Counted from the first letter of the stretch, positions 47,788-57,153 are shown. The stretch: DNA of 64,000 nt from Candidatus Nanosynbacter sp. TM7-075 (GCF_022828255.1 NZ_JAJQJW010000002.1:248001-312000); one strand, 5' to 3'. The notes: generated from the letters alone by a model not told the origin. Translations and numbers: made by a program.

Positions 47788-49791
47788 TTAAAAAGTTCTT
47801 TTATAGAATAAAATATCTCCATTATGTACAGTGACTTTATCGATTAGTCCATAGCAAGGTAGCTGTAGTGGCATCGTAGATAACACACGAGTAACAGATT
47901 TTCCCATATGATTACTACAACTTAATTTTGCAATAAATACGTCCGGCTGACTAAGTACGAGATCTTTATCTATGGTATCAGATAGAAGTATATGTGCATA
48001 CCTGTTATAAATTGTCTTATCTTTTGATACTTTTGACCAGAAATCTTTATCAGGGTAAGTATTGACTCCCGTAATTGATTTTCTATTTGCCATTTGAGGA
48101 AAATTTTCTAGCACGCTTGTGCCAGACAGTCCCCATATATCGTCACTAGACGAGGTAGAGATAATCTTTTTGGTTATAATATTATCGTTATACCCGCTTC
48201 CTAGACCTCTATATAACGGCTGTATAGTTATTGTTGACATTATACATAAAGAAGAGAGCACTAACAGTCCGAGTTTTTCCTTTTTTATAAATATAAGGGC
48301 TAGTCCACCAGAAAGACTTATTGCGGCTAGTAATAATAAGCGAAGATCCCCGGCAAAGTTACGATTGAACTTTACGACATACACGATGGTGCAGACATAA
48401 ATGATAATCACTATTGTTGAATATAGATATGGTAAATAGCGATATTGTGATGAAAATTTTATAGTATTGGCAAGCGTGTATATTAATGAAAAGATTCCTA
48501 TAAAACCTAATCCAAGTTGCAATCTTGTTATTGGTACAAGATGCATCATGAAAGGTTTTGCTATTGAAGAGAATCCTGGAATAAATAAATGAGATATGAA
48601 TATTAAGCAGGAGACAAAAATAGCAACTCCAACCCAATCTATAGTTTTATTTTTACGCCATTTGCTATATAAAATAAACAGTATGGGAATGATAAATGCA
48701 AAAGGCGTGATGATAAATGCAGACATTTCACTTTGATTAATGGATCCTTTACTTGGATCTATCGATGAAATAGATGCGTCATCCATAAGTCGGTATTGAC
48801 TATAGCCAGTGAGACCGATTAGATCAGCCTGTGATGGAGCTCCCGAATGTACGAATCGTGCCCCGGGATAATCTGTACCAGAAATGGCTTGTACGGCATC
48901 TATTCTGGTGATTAAAAATATACCAACTATGCCGATCGCTGCTAGAGCAGATCCTGCTATGAATGCTGTATTTACATATAGTATTTTTCGCACTTTTTTG
49001 GGTGCTTTTTTCCAAGTATTTATATAATAGCCAATCGCCACTAGAAATACAGTGATGACAACAGGCATCTGAAAGGCTGGATACAATAGTAGGGCGAAGC
49101 TTACCATTGAATAGGTTAATAAAAGTGATAATATGAGTTTCGATATTATATCACCATGTTTATATCTCTTTAAAAAAGACAAAGATTTATTTTCTATTAA
49201 TTTCATTATTAATAGCAGTATGACAATTCCCCAGACGATACTCATTATAGTAATGGTTTGATACCACCAGAATATAAAAGGAGTGAAAGAGCCTATGATA
49301 GCGATAGATCCTGACAGCGCGTATTTATTGGGAAGAAATTTTAACGATAGAAAGTATATACTTAATAGTAATGATGCTAATAATAGCCACCACTTAAAGG
49401 CAAAAGCAAACTCGAAAGGAATTATTAAAAAGGCAAGATTTTGAGGTCGGAATACTGTTGACCATTCTTTATATGGCGCATCAGACACAAGGCTCATATT
49501 CTTGCCAGAATTGCCAAAGTTCTTATTTATTAGTGGATACCCAGCTTCTTTTTGTGCAATTGTGAATTGTGTAACGACCAGCCACTCGTCGCTGCGAATA
49601 GGTCGAGCTTCGCCTGATATGAGATTAGATGATTTGCCATTAAGGAAAGAGTCATAGTACAAGCCAAATGAAGATCCAGATATCTTAAATCCTGTCGCAA
49701 AAATTAGACAAAAGATAATAGTAGACGGGAAAATCCATTTTTTATACGAATCGTCTTTTAATTTTGTAAAAATAGAACGTAGAACTTGCAT
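47788..49791 (-). CDS. Large polytopic membrane protein, GT-C-like
   Basis: 667 residues with about 13 membrane helices and a ~120-residue C-terminal exported domain. The first loop has the motif SGEARPIRSDEWLVVTQFTIA, with acidic residues where GT-C glycosyltransferases have their catalytic aspartate, and another conserved segment FRPQNLAFLIIPFEFAFAFKWW. This pattern is seen in large membrane proteins of surface-polymer clusters, but the substrate is unknown. No close named family is recognised. It lies 53 bases upstream of the small membrane protein and secreted repeat protein genes on the same strand. The region is strikingly AT-rich. Confidence 0.8.
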   Translation of the reverse strand: MQVLRSIFTKLKDDSYKKWIFPSTIIFCLIFATGFKISGSSFGLYYDSFLNGKSSNLISGEARPIRSDEWLVVTQFTIAQKEAGYPLINKNFGNSGKNMSLVSDAPYKEWSTVFRPQNLAFLIIPFEFAFAFKWWLLLASLLLSIYFLSLKFLPNKYALSGSIAIIGSFTPFIFWWYQTITIMSIVWGIVILLLIMKLIENKSLSFLKRYKHGDIISKLILSLLLTYSMVSFALLLYPAFQMPVVITVFLVAIGYYINTWKKAPKKVRKILYVNTAFIAGSALAAIGIVGIFLITRIDAVQAISGTDYPGARFVHSGAPSQADLIGLTGYSQYRLMDDASISSIDPSKGSINQSEMSAFIITPFAFIIPILFILYSKWRKNKTIDWVGVAIFVSCLIFISHLFIPGFSSIAKPFMMHLVPITRLQLGLGFIGIFSLIYTLANTIKFSSQYRYLPYLYSTIVIIIYVCTIVYVVKFNRNFAGDLRLLLLAAISLSGGLALIFIKKEKLGLLVLSSLCIMSTITIQPLYRGLGSGYNDNIITKKIISTSSSDDIWGLSGTSVLENFPQMANRKSITGVNTYPDKDFWSKVSKDKTIYNRYAHILLSDTIDKDLVLSQPDVFIAKLSCSNHMGKSVTRVLSTMPLQLPCYGLIDKVTVHNGDILFYKRTF

Positions 49792-49883
49792 AACATTTAT
49801 TAGTATACAGTAAAAATAGCAAGTATAAAGATTGTGTTTTTTGAGAACAAGTCTAAAAAACGAAAAATAAAAAATGAGTAATG

Positions 49884-49892
49884 TGCTATAAT
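49884..49892 (+). promoter_or_regulatory. Extended -10 promoter of the sugar-cassette operon
   Basis: TGCTATAAT (box 49887-49892) lies 35 bases before the aminotransferase ATG. Unlike the leaderless cases, an AAGGAGG site follows in the leader. Confidence 0.6.
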
Positions 49893-49927
49893 TGTTGAAG
49901 GTAGTAAGAGTATAAGGAGGCTACGTA

Positions 49928-51022
49928 ATGATAAATATTGCATCACCCGTTATAGAGGAAGAAGAGCGTCGGGCAGTAAATGAAGTTATAGAGTCAGGTA
50001 TGCTGGCTCAGGGACCGAAAGTCGCTGAGCTTGAAGAAAGTTGGGCTAAATATTGTGGAGTGAAACATGCTTTAGCTGTGAATAGCGGTACGGCTGCTAT
50101 CCACTGTGCTTTATATGCAGCAGGAGTTGGTGAAGGTGATGAAGTTATCACTACGCCATATAGCTTTATTGCTACGATCAACCCTATACTAATGTTGGGT
50201 GCTCGACCAGTTCTTGTAGATATAGATGAGGAGACATTTAATATCGATGTTTCAAAAATAGAAGCAGCTATTACAGACAAGACTAAGGCTATAATTCCAG
50301 TTGATTTGTATGGTCAACCTTGCGATTGGAAGGAATTGCGAGAAATTGCAGATAAGCACGAACTAAAAATTATTGAAGATGCATGTCAGGCAATTGGCGC
50401 AGAATATGACGGCGTGAAAACTGGTGCCTTGGGTGATTTTGGATGTTTTTCACTGTATGCTACAAAGAATATTATGTGTGGTGAAGGTGGCGTTGTTACC
50501 ACTAATAGCGATGATGCTGCGGCTGCTATTCGCTCATTCAGACAGCACGGAATGACTTCATCTTACGAGTACGCTGATTTGGGATATAACTATCGTATGT
50601 CAGACTTGCACGGTGCTATCGCCGTTGAGCAATTAAAGAAAGTAGAAGACTTTACGAATAGGCGACAACATAACGCTAATATGTTAAATGAGGCGTTGGC
50701 TGGAATTGAAAAGATAGTCTTACCGAAGATTGCAAGTAACAGAAATCACGTATATCACCAATATACTATTTTACTAGATAAGAGTATACGAAGAGATGAT
50801 TTTATAGCTAAATTAAGAGAAAAAGGAGTTGGTGCTGGAGTTTATTATCCAAAACCGTTGCACGTATATCCACATATTTCAAAACTTGGATATAAAGTGG
50901 GAGATTTTCCTGTTGCCGAAGATTTGGCTGCAAGAGTTGTGTCTTTGCCTGTTCATCCAAAAGTTACAGATGCTGATATTGAAGTAATTGCTAGCGCAAT
51001 TAAGGAAGCCGTAAATGACTAA
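49928..51022 (+). CDS. DegT/DnrJ/EryC1/StrS-family sugar aminotransferase
   Basis: PLP-dependent enzyme that converts a nucleotide-linked ketosugar to an aminosugar. The 364 residues show SGMLAQGPKVAELEESWAKYCGVKHALAVNSGTAAIH, DLYGQPCDW, DACQAIGAEYDGVKTGALGDFGCFSLYATKNIMCGEGG with the Schiff-base lysine in YATKN, and a C-terminal GVYYPKPLHVYP. WbpE and related enzymes are the closest type I recognise. GGAGG lies before the ATG. It is the first of five tightly packed genes; the next overlaps by 8 bases, consistent with a dehydrogenase-aminotransferase pair on the same sugar. Confidence 0.94.
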   Translation: MINIASPVIEEEERRAVNEVIESGMLAQGPKVAELEESWAKYCGVKHALAVNSGTAAIHCALYAAGVGEGDEVITTPYSFIATINPILMLGARPVLVDIDEETFNIDVSKIEAAITDKTKAIIPVDLYGQPCDWKELREIADKHELKIIEDACQAIGAEYDGVKTGALGDFGCFSLYATKNIMCGEGGVVTTNSDDAAAAIRSFRQHGMTSSYEYADLGYNYRMSDLHGAIAVEQLKKVEDFTNRRQHNANMLNEALAGIEKIVLPKIASNRNHVYHQYTILLDKSIRRDDFIAKLREKGVGAGVYYPKPLHVYPHISKLGYKVGDFPVAEDLAARVVSLPVHPKVTDADIEVIASAIKEAVND

Positions 51023-52010
51023 TAATAAAGAAGGTAAAATAAGGGTTGCTGTCATTGGTACTGGAAATATGGGGCGCAATCATGTGCGTAATTATTTCAT
51101 GCTTCCAGAATCTGAGCTAGTGGCAATAGCAGACGTTAATCCAGCCGCAAAATCGTTAGCTGACGAATACAAAACAAAATTCTTTACTGATTACAAGGAA
51201 ATGCTTGAGAAAGTTCATCCAGATGCCGTGTCTGTGGTTGTGCCTACTCCATTTCATCTTGAAGTTGCAACTGAGGTGATGTCTCGAGGTATTAATTGTA
51301 TGCTTGAAAAACCAATTGCATCTTCGGTGGGAGAGGCTGATAAGCTAATTGCTTGTGCTGAGGAAAATGGAGTTACGTTTACAGTTGGTCATATAGAGAG
51401 GTTTAATCCAGTCATTAAGAAGCTGAAGCAGATGATCGATGACAATGCTATAGGTGACATAACATCGGTAGTATGTAAGCGTGTTGGTGGTTTTCCTGCT
51501 GTTGAGCCAAAAACGGATGTGATTATTGACCTTGCAGTTCATGACGTTGATATAGTTAATTATCTATTGGGACAAAAACCTAAAGCTATTCATAGCCACG
51601 GATCGCGTACTCGTCATAGTAAAAAAATTGATTCAGCAGAAATATTAATGGATTATGGTAGAGCGTCAGGATTTATTCAGGCTAATTGGCTGACTCCAGT
51701 AAAAATTCGTACCATTGCACTGACTGGGTCGTTAGGTTATCTAGAGGCTAATTATATAACACAGGAACTTACGTATTATAAACATAATATGAAAGAAATT
51801 CAGAAAGATGGATTTACTGAATTTGTTTTGCAGGTTGGTGATCCAGAAAAGCGCGTGATAAAAGTTGATTTTGAAGAGCCTTTAGCCGCTGAATTGAAAG
51901 CTTTTATGGCTAAATCTATGGGCAGGACGGCATCAATTGTTGATCCGGTAGATGCGCGCGAAGCGTTAAAAATATCATTAGAGGCTGTTGCGCCTTTTGA
52001 CGTTAAATAG
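51015..52010 (+). CDS. Gfo/Idh/MocA-family oxidoreductase
   Basis: NAD(P)-dependent sugar dehydrogenase of 331 residues. The Rossmann start is VAVIGTGNMGRNHVRNYFMLPESELVAIADVN, followed by the conserved EKPIASSVGEADKLI with the catalytic EKP lysine, FTVGHIERFNPVIKKL, and DLAVHDVDIVNYLLG with the H-D-V-D pattern. In sugar clusters such enzymes oxidise UDP-sugars at C3 before transamination by the neighbouring DegT-type enzyme. The exact substrate cannot be told. Confidence 0.92.
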   Translation: MTNNKEGKIRVAVIGTGNMGRNHVRNYFMLPESELVAIADVNPAAKSLADEYKTKFFTDYKEMLEKVHPDAVSVVVPTPFHLEVATEVMSRGINCMLEKPIASSVGEADKLIACAEENGVTFTVGHIERFNPVIKKLKQMIDDNAIGDITSVVCKRVGGFPAVEPKTDVIIDLAVHDVDIVNYLLGQKPKAIHSHGSRTRHSKKIDSAEILMDYGRASGFIQANWLTPVKIRTIALTGSLGYLEANYITQELTYYKHNMKEIQKDGFTEFVLQVGDPEKRVIKVDFEEPLAAELKAFMAKSMGRTASIVDPVDAREALKISLEAVAPFDVK

Positions 52011-52019
52011 GAGGATAAT

Positions 52020-53105
52020 ATGAAAAGAATTTTAGTAACAGGTGCTGGTGGATCACCTTCTGCAAACTTTATTCGATCCCTTAGAGCTGCGGATGAAGAA
52101 TATTACATTGTTGGCACAGATGCTGATAAATATTATTTACAGCGTGCTGAAGTTGATGTTAAATATCTAGCACCGTTGGCAAACGACCCAAAGTACATTG
52201 ATTTTTTGAATTACATTATAGAGAAGGAAAATATTGAGTTTGTACACGCGCAAAACGATGTTGAGGTTGGGTTTTTGAGCGAGAATCGAGAGAAAATTAA
52301 AGCCAAAACATTCTTTCCAGCCAAAGAAACCGTTAAGATCCTTCAAGATAAGTTTGAGTCGTTTAAACTATGGGAAAAGGCCGGTATTAAAGTTCCTAAG
52401 ACTAAACTAATTGAAGGTAAAGATACTGATTTAGATGCTCTATTAGAAGAGATGGGTGGGTCTATGTGGATTCGCGCAATATCAGGAGCCGGCGGTCGTG
52501 GATCTCTTCCAGTTCACGATGTTAAGACTGCTAAGAACTGGTTAGATTTCCAAGAGAAAAATGGCTCGTGGTCTGGTAATTTTACAGTATCAGAATTGCT
52601 TGAACCAGAGACGGTTACTTGGATGTCGTTATGGAAAGATGGCGAGTTAGTTGTTGCCCAGGGACGCAAGCGCTTATATTGGGAGTTGTCAAAAATTTCT
52701 CCATCAGGTGTCACCGGCGCTACTGGAACGGGATTAACTTATTCGGATGCCGAACTTGATGATATTGCTCGTAGGGCTGTGTTGGCTGTTGATAGTAGGC
52801 CGGATGGTCTATTTGGTGTGGATATGGCTTACGACAAAAATGGTGTACCGAATCCAACAGAAATTAATATTGGCCGATTCTTTACAACTCACGAATTCTT
52901 TACACAAGCGGGTCTTAATATGCCTGAAATGTTTGTTAAGCTTGGCTATGGCGAAGAGATTCCTGCGATTGATAATAACACTAATCCTCTACCAGACGGT
53001 CTAGTATGGATTCGAGGAATGGACTTCCGACCAGTTTTGTCGGATATGGGAGTTGTAGAAGAGAGTGTTGCTCAGCGTGATCGTATCCTTAAGGAAATAT
53101 CATAG
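52020..53105 (+). CDS. ATP-grasp ligase, carbamoyl-phosphate-synthase-like
   Basis: 361-residue enzyme of the ATP-grasp superfamily, which joins a carboxylate to an amine, thiol or other nucleophile via acyl phosphate. The N-terminal pre-ATP-grasp Rossmann domain starts MKRILVTGAGGSPSANFIRSL. The ATP-binding region has KFESFKLWEKAGIKVPKT, WIRAISGAGGRGSLPV and EPETVTWMSLWKDGELV, and the metal site is GVDMAYDKNGVPNPTEINIGRF (E and N ligands). ATP-grasp enzymes in polysaccharide clusters are uncommon; it may add an amino acid or similar group to a sugar acid. GGAGG precedes the ATG. Confidence 0.9.
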   Translation: MKRILVTGAGGSPSANFIRSLRAADEEYYIVGTDADKYYLQRAEVDVKYLAPLANDPKYIDFLNYIIEKENIEFVHAQNDVEVGFLSENREKIKAKTFFPAKETVKILQDKFESFKLWEKAGIKVPKTKLIEGKDTDLDALLEEMGGSMWIRAISGAGGRGSLPVHDVKTAKNWLDFQEKNGSWSGNFTVSELLEPETVTWMSLWKDGELVVAQGRKRLYWELSKISPSGVTGATGTGLTYSDAELDDIARRAVLAVDSRPDGLFGVDMAYDKNGVPNPTEINIGRFFTTHEFFTQAGLNMPEMFVKLGYGEEIPAIDNNTNPLPDGLVWIRGMDFRPVLSDMGVVEESVAQRDRILKEIS

Positions 53106-53999
53106 GTGAAAATTCTCGTTACTGGTGCATCTGGTTTTGTTGGCAGGCGTTTTTTGGAAATGGCGCCTGCCAGCTGGGAGATAATTTGTTTAGGCAGATC
53201 TAATATTGATTATGATGATGTTAAGTGGGTTGAATGCGACCTGTCTAGTAAGGAGAGCTCAAAGATAGCTGCTGATGTATTGGCTGATAAAGAGTTTGAC
53301 GCTATAGTTCATTTGGCGGCTTTTGTGCCAAAAAAAACTATTGAAGATAGTTTAGAGAAGTGTAAAGAAGGCAATATAGATGGGATTATTAATCTTCTAA
53401 CGTATTTTGGTAAAAAGGCAAAAAAGATTATTATCGGCAGCACTGTAGAAGCTTATGATAAAACAAAAATTAGTGGTCCAATTACGGAAGATAATGTTGT
53501 GTCTGGTAGTTCATATTATAGTTCCACTAAGATAGCTAGCGAAGTAATTGCTCAATCATTTGCGCAAAAAAATAACAAAGAGCTTACCATTCTGCGATTT
53601 TCAATAATGTATGGCGGATATGACCCAATTGCTAGGGCTATCCCTAACTTCATTAGGGCGGCTAAGTCTGGAGGTAATCTGACTATCAATGGTCCACTAG
53701 TTCTTCGCGACTATGTGCATATTGACGATGTAGCTAGTAGTATTATATGTGCAGTTAATTCGGCGGGCGCTGGGGTAATCAATATTGGGACGGGTAGAGG
53801 AGTCTCTATTAAAGAAACAGCGGAGTCAATTATTAAAAGTATGCGATCGAGTAGCAGTATAAATATTATGTCCGATAGCGGTGGTTGCGATATAGTGATT
53901 GATATATCAAAGGCAGAGAGTCTACTTGATTATCATCCTAAAGTGTTCTTTCCAGATAAAATTAAGGAGATGGGTGATCTCTATGAAAATTGCAAATAG
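53106..53999 (+). CDS. NAD-dependent epimerase/dehydratase (extended SDR), GTG start
   Basis: 297-residue sugar-nucleotide-modifying enzyme. The NAD-binding motif is TGASGFVGRRFLE (GxxGxxG). The catalytic region has STVEAYDKTKISGP and the active-site SSYYSSTKIASE (Y-x-x-x-K). FSIMYGGYDPIARAIPNFI, VLRDYVHIDDVASSI and GVINIGTGRGVSI follow. The GTG start touches the TAG stop of the ATP-grasp gene, so the two are coupled. The substrate is unknown, but all five genes in the run should act on one sugar. Confidence 0.91.
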   Translation: MKILVTGASGFVGRRFLEMAPASWEIICLGRSNIDYDDVKWVECDLSSKESSKIAADVLADKEFDAIVHLAAFVPKKTIEDSLEKCKEGNIDGIINLLTYFGKKAKKIIIGSTVEAYDKTKISGPITEDNVVSGSSYYSSTKIASEVIAQSFAQKNNKELTILRFSIMYGGYDPIARAIPNFIRAAKSGGNLTINGPLVLRDYVHIDDVASSIICAVNSAGAGVINIGTGRGVSIKETAESIIKSMRSSSSINIMSDSGGCDIVIDISKAESLLDYHPKVFFPDKIKEMGDLYENCK

Positions 54000-54639
54000 A
54001 AATATATTTATAGATTTTGACGGTACTTTGGTCGATATTGCTCCTCGTCATTATAGAGTATATAAGAAGTGTGTCGAAAAAATGGGCGGCACACCTCTTG
54101 ATCAGAAGAAATATTGGGAATTGAAACGTGATAATATTTCCTGGAATGAATTATTGTTGATAAGTGGGCTTGAGGTAAATAATAGGGATGATTATCTCAA
54201 ATTATTTATTGATCGCATAGAATCATTGGAGGAGTTGTATAGAGATGAGCTTTTTGTAGATAGCTTGTCTGCGCTAAAAAAGCTATCCTCGAATGATAAT
54301 AAGCTATATCTACTTAGTTTAAGGCGAAATTCAGACGCTCTAGATAAGCAGATTGAAAAGTTGGGGATTGGGCGCTTTTTTGAAAAAATTTTATCAGGGC
54401 ATAGTGACACAAAAGAAGGTACATTATTAAAAAAGGCAGATATAATTAAGCAAACAATAGATAATCCTGAAGACTCTATTATTGTTGGAGATACTGAAGC
54501 TGATGTTGCTGCGGCTCAGCAGCTCAATGCGACCAGTATTGCTCTTTTGAGTGGAATTCGTAGTAAGGAATTCTTGAAATCAATGGAGCCAGACTATTTA
54601 GTTGACGGTATTGGTGACGTATCTAACATTAATCTTTAA
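53983..54639 (+). CDS. HAD-family phosphatase
   Basis: 218-residue haloacid-dehalogenase-like hydrolase. Motif I is FIDFDGTLVDIAP with the nucleophile aspartate, motif II is YLLSLRRNSD, and motifs III/IV are KKADIIK and IIVGDTEADVAAAQQL. Its cap is the small helical C1 type. In sugar pathways such enzymes remove a phosphate from a sugar phosphate intermediate. The start overlaps the end of the epimerase gene by 17 bases, with AAGGAG slightly upstream. It is the last gene of the operon. Confidence 0.9.
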   Translation: MKIANRNIFIDFDGTLVDIAPRHYRVYKKCVEKMGGTPLDQKKYWELKRDNISWNELLLISGLEVNNRDDYLKLFIDRIESLEELYRDELFVDSLSALKKLSSNDNKLYLLSLRRNSDALDKQIEKLGIGRFFEKILSGHSDTKEGTLLKKADIIKQTIDNPEDSIIVGDTEADVAAAQQLNATSIALLSGIRSKEFLKSMEPDYLVDGIGDVSNINL

Positions 54640-54648
54640 TCTGGTAAT

Positions 54649-55605
54649 CTATTTCTTAAAATTATTATTTTCGTTGGATACGTCGATTGTAAGGGCTGTC
54701 AACGTTAACTGTATTCCTAGTATAAACGGTAGTACAGCTAACATTACGCTGCCTGCGGTCGGTGACTGGTGGGCAAATAACTTAACATATAACAAAAATA
54801 TAGCCAATAATAGCGATATTATTAAGAAAAACATACCTGTAAATAAGAATAGTGCTACGGGATGAAAACCATATAATACATATTTGTAATAAATCCTGCG
54901 CCAGAATCCTTTCCATACAGCCTTTAGATTTCTCCAGGCTGTCGGGATTAGCTTGATGGTTGATTTTTCGTCGCCGTAATGTGCTGGCACGGCATGATCA
55001 ATAACTTTAGCGTTAGCTATAGACAGAGCAGTCAGCATACTAGTTTCGTAATCATAACGTTTTTCTACTATAGAAAAATCGATTTTTTCGATTATTTCAC
55101 GACGTAGCCAACCACACCCGTTAGTGATGTCTGTAATAGAATAATACCCAGTAGAAAATTTGGTGAGTAGAGATATGAATATGTTTCCAAATTGGCGATA
55201 TTTTGGCATAGTCTTGAAGGCTTCTCGATGGAAAAATCTACTTGCTTTTACGTAGTCTGCTGATTGATCTATGAAGTCATCCAGCATTGCCTTTAGATAT
55301 GATGAATCAAACTGATCATCTCCTGCGACTATACCGATAGCTGTTGCTTTAGTATTTTTTATCGCATAATCATATCCAGCGATAAGAGCTCCTCCGACGC
55401 CTTGATTTACCTTATTGTCAACAATGATAAGCTTGCTATATTGTTTTTTTAGTTTGTTCAAGACTCCAATAGTGTTATCAGTGCTAGCATCATTAACGGC
55501 TATAATGTGATCTATGTATTCTGGTATTTTCTTTATTGTTTGAGTAATCATTTTCTCTTCGTTATAACAAGGTATAACAACTGCGGTCTCTAGTTTTCTG
55601 TACAT
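54649..55605 (-). CDS. DPM1-like GT2 glycosyltransferase with two membrane helices
   Basis: 318 residues. GT2 domain: ETAVVIPCYNEEKMITQTIKKIPEYIDHIIAVNDASTDNT, KVNQGVGGALIAGYDYAI and the metal motif VAGDDQFDSSYL (D-D-Q). A conserved ITNGCGWLRREII follows. The C-terminus has two membrane helices (PVALFLFTGMFFLIISLLLAIF and AGSVMLAVLPFILGIQLTLTAL). This is the polyprenol-phosphate sugar synthase type. It is divergent from a second gtrA-like gene, so the pair probably forms another sugar-loading and flipping unit. Confidence 0.91.
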   Translation of the reverse strand: MYRKLETAVVIPCYNEEKMITQTIKKIPEYIDHIIAVNDASTDNTIGVLNKLKKQYSKLIIVDNKVNQGVGGALIAGYDYAIKNTKATAIGIVAGDDQFDSSYLKAMLDDFIDQSADYVKASRFFHREAFKTMPKYRQFGNIFISLLTKFSTGYYSITDITNGCGWLRREIIEKIDFSIVEKRYDYETSMLTALSIANAKVIDHAVPAHYGDEKSTIKLIPTAWRNLKAVWKGFWRRIYYKYVLYGFHPVALFLFTGMFFLIISLLLAIFLLYVKLFAHQSPTAGSVMLAVLPFILGIQLTLTALTIDVSNENNNFKK

Positions 55606-55637
55606 GTAATCAATTATACTACAATCATATATACATT

Positions 55638-56087
55638 ATGAACGAATATGATATTCTTAATAAAGATAATATGAAAAATGGTATATTTTTAAAAATCTTT
55701 TTATTTCTTGCCGTAGGTGGTATTACACTGCTAATAGATGCGTCAATATCGTATATTTTATATCACAATATACATTTGCCGGCTTTTTTGGCTAGTGGCA
55801 TCGGCTTTTTGTCGGGATTTGTTTTTAACTTTCCTGCGAATCGTAAGAAAGTTTTTAATCATAGTCAATATGATAGATTTTCTTTAAGATCGCAAATTAT
55901 TCTCTATACATTACTTAGTATTTTTAATATGGTGGCAACTTCAGTAATTATTGCTACATTAGTAAACTCTAACATACTGGATATCCAATGGGCGAAAGTT
56001 ATAGTGACTGCAGTATTTGCAATTTGGAACTTTCTGGTTTTTAATTTATTTATTTTTTCAAAGGATAATAATAAAAATGTGGAATAA
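55638..56087 (+). CDS. GtrA-family membrane protein (second copy)
   Basis: 149 residues with four membrane helices: FLFLAVGGITLLIDASISYIL, PAFLASGIGFLSGFVFNFPANRKKVF (with the N-x-K-x-V-F motif), SIFNMVATSVIIATLV and a final AIWNFLVFNLFIFS. It is the same family as the gene at 39145 and a presumed polyprenyl-sugar flippase. It lies 32 bases from the divergent GT2 gene. A TATACT box (55615-55620) may start its transcript. Confidence 0.86.
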   Translation: MNEYDILNKDNMKNGIFLKIFLFLAVGGITLLIDASISYILYHNIHLPAFLASGIGFLSGFVFNFPANRKKVFNHSQYDRFSLRSQIILYTLLSIFNMVATSVIIATLVNSNILDIQWAKVIVTAVFAIWNFLVFNLFIFSKDNNKNVE

Positions 56088-56224
56088 AAAAATGGCTTAT
56101 TTTAACCAGGGATGATTTAATTAAGAATACTGTATATAACACCCTCGGCTATGACAGAGTTGTGGTTGTGACTGTGGACGGATTGTCTACGAACGATGTA
56201 GTCAGTGCTTGTAGGAGTTTATAG
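56077..56224 (+). pseudogene. Possible frameshifted small open frame after gtrA
   Basis: An ATG at 56077 opens MWNKK, but the frame then closes after a run of seven A (56086-56092). If one A is skipped, a 48-codon frame continues KWLILTRDDLIKNT...VVVVTVDGLSTNDVV to a stop at 56224. This could be a decayed gene, a slippage-controlled one, or chance; a frame of this length is not rare by chance. I recognise no homologue. Confidence 0.25.
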
Positions 56225-57064
56225 ATATTTGCCGTATCCAGATTTTTTTAATGGTTCGGCAAGTATTTCTAACTGCTCCTTGGAAATCCAACCGTTTTGA
56301 AAGGCAGTTGCTTCGGGTGATCCGACTATTTGTCCAGTCCTTGTTTGGATTACACGTACAAAATCTTCGGCATCGGTTAAGCTATTTATTGTGCCAGTAT
56401 CAAGCCATACATCACCGTTGTCTAAAGTCTGTACTTTGAGTTTTTTGCGATTTAGATATTCAGCGTTTACGGATGTTATTTCCAGTTCTCCTCGGTCGGA
56501 TGGCTTTACATTTTTAGCAATATCTACTACGTCATTGTCATAAAAATATAAGCCGACAACTGCGAAGTGGGATTTTGGATGCACTGGTTTTTCCTCGATG
56601 GAAACAGCTTGATTATTCCCGTTAAATTCAACCACTCCATAGCGTTCGGGATCAAGCACTTTATATGCAAATACAATGCCACCGTCGGGGTCTGTGCATT
56701 CTTGTAATGAATTATCAAGGGCGGCTCCGTAGAATATGTTGTCGCCAAGTATTAATGCCACTTTATCATTGCCGATAAAGTTTTCGCCGATAATAAAAGC
56801 TTGTGCTAGACCGTCTGGTGTAGGTTGAACAGCGTATTCTAAATTTATGCCCCACTGTGATCCATCGCCAAGAAGTTTTTTGAAGCCGTTTTGATCGTCT
56901 GGAGTAGTGATTATTAAAATATCACGAATTCCTGCTTGCATTAACGTGGTTAGCGGATAGTAAATCATCGGTTTGTCATAAATGGGCATCAACTGTTTAC
57001 TTATGGCTTTTGTAATTGGCCATAGACGCGTGCCTGATCCACCCGCTAAAATTATTCCCTTCAT
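56219..57064 (-). CDS. rmlA: Glucose-1-phosphate thymidylyltransferase RmlA
   Basis: First step of dTDP-rhamnose synthesis: glucose-1-phosphate plus dTTP to dTDP-glucose. The 281-residue protein starts [38 protein letters not shown] with the G-x-G-T-R-x-x-P...K signature. It has [32 protein letters not shown] and [13 protein letters not shown]. Two adjacent ATGs exist; the one at 57064 is 6 bases from AGGAG and is preferred. It has its own promoter though it lies downstream of rmlBCD on the same strand. Confidence 0.97.
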   Translation of the reverse strand: MKGIILAGGSGTRLWPITKAISKQLMPIYDKPMIYYPLTTLMQAGIRDILIITTPDDQNGFKKLLGDGSQWGINLEYAVQPTPDGLAQAFIIGENFIGNDKVALILGDNIFYGAALDNSLQECTDPDGGIVFAYKVLDPERYGVVEFNGNNQAVSIEEKPVHPKSHFAVVGLYFYDNDVVDIAKNVKPSDRGELEITSVNAEYLNRKKLKVQTLDNGDVWLDTGTINSLTDAEDFVRVIQTRTGQIVGSPEATAFQNGWISKEQLEILAEPLKKSGYGKYL

Positions 57065-57087
57065 CATATTCTCCTTTGTGTTGTATG

Positions 57088-57116
57088 ATTATATATCTAT
57101 GGTTCGACAGTATCAA
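57088..57116 (-). promoter_or_regulatory. rmlA promoter
   Basis: On the minus strand TTGATA (57111-57116) and TATAAT (57088-57093) with a 17-base spacer; the leader of about 17 bases contains AAGGAG. Confidence 0.75.
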
Positions 57117-57153
57117 GGTTAAACGGTTTTGAGATTAATGGAGGTTGTATTTT

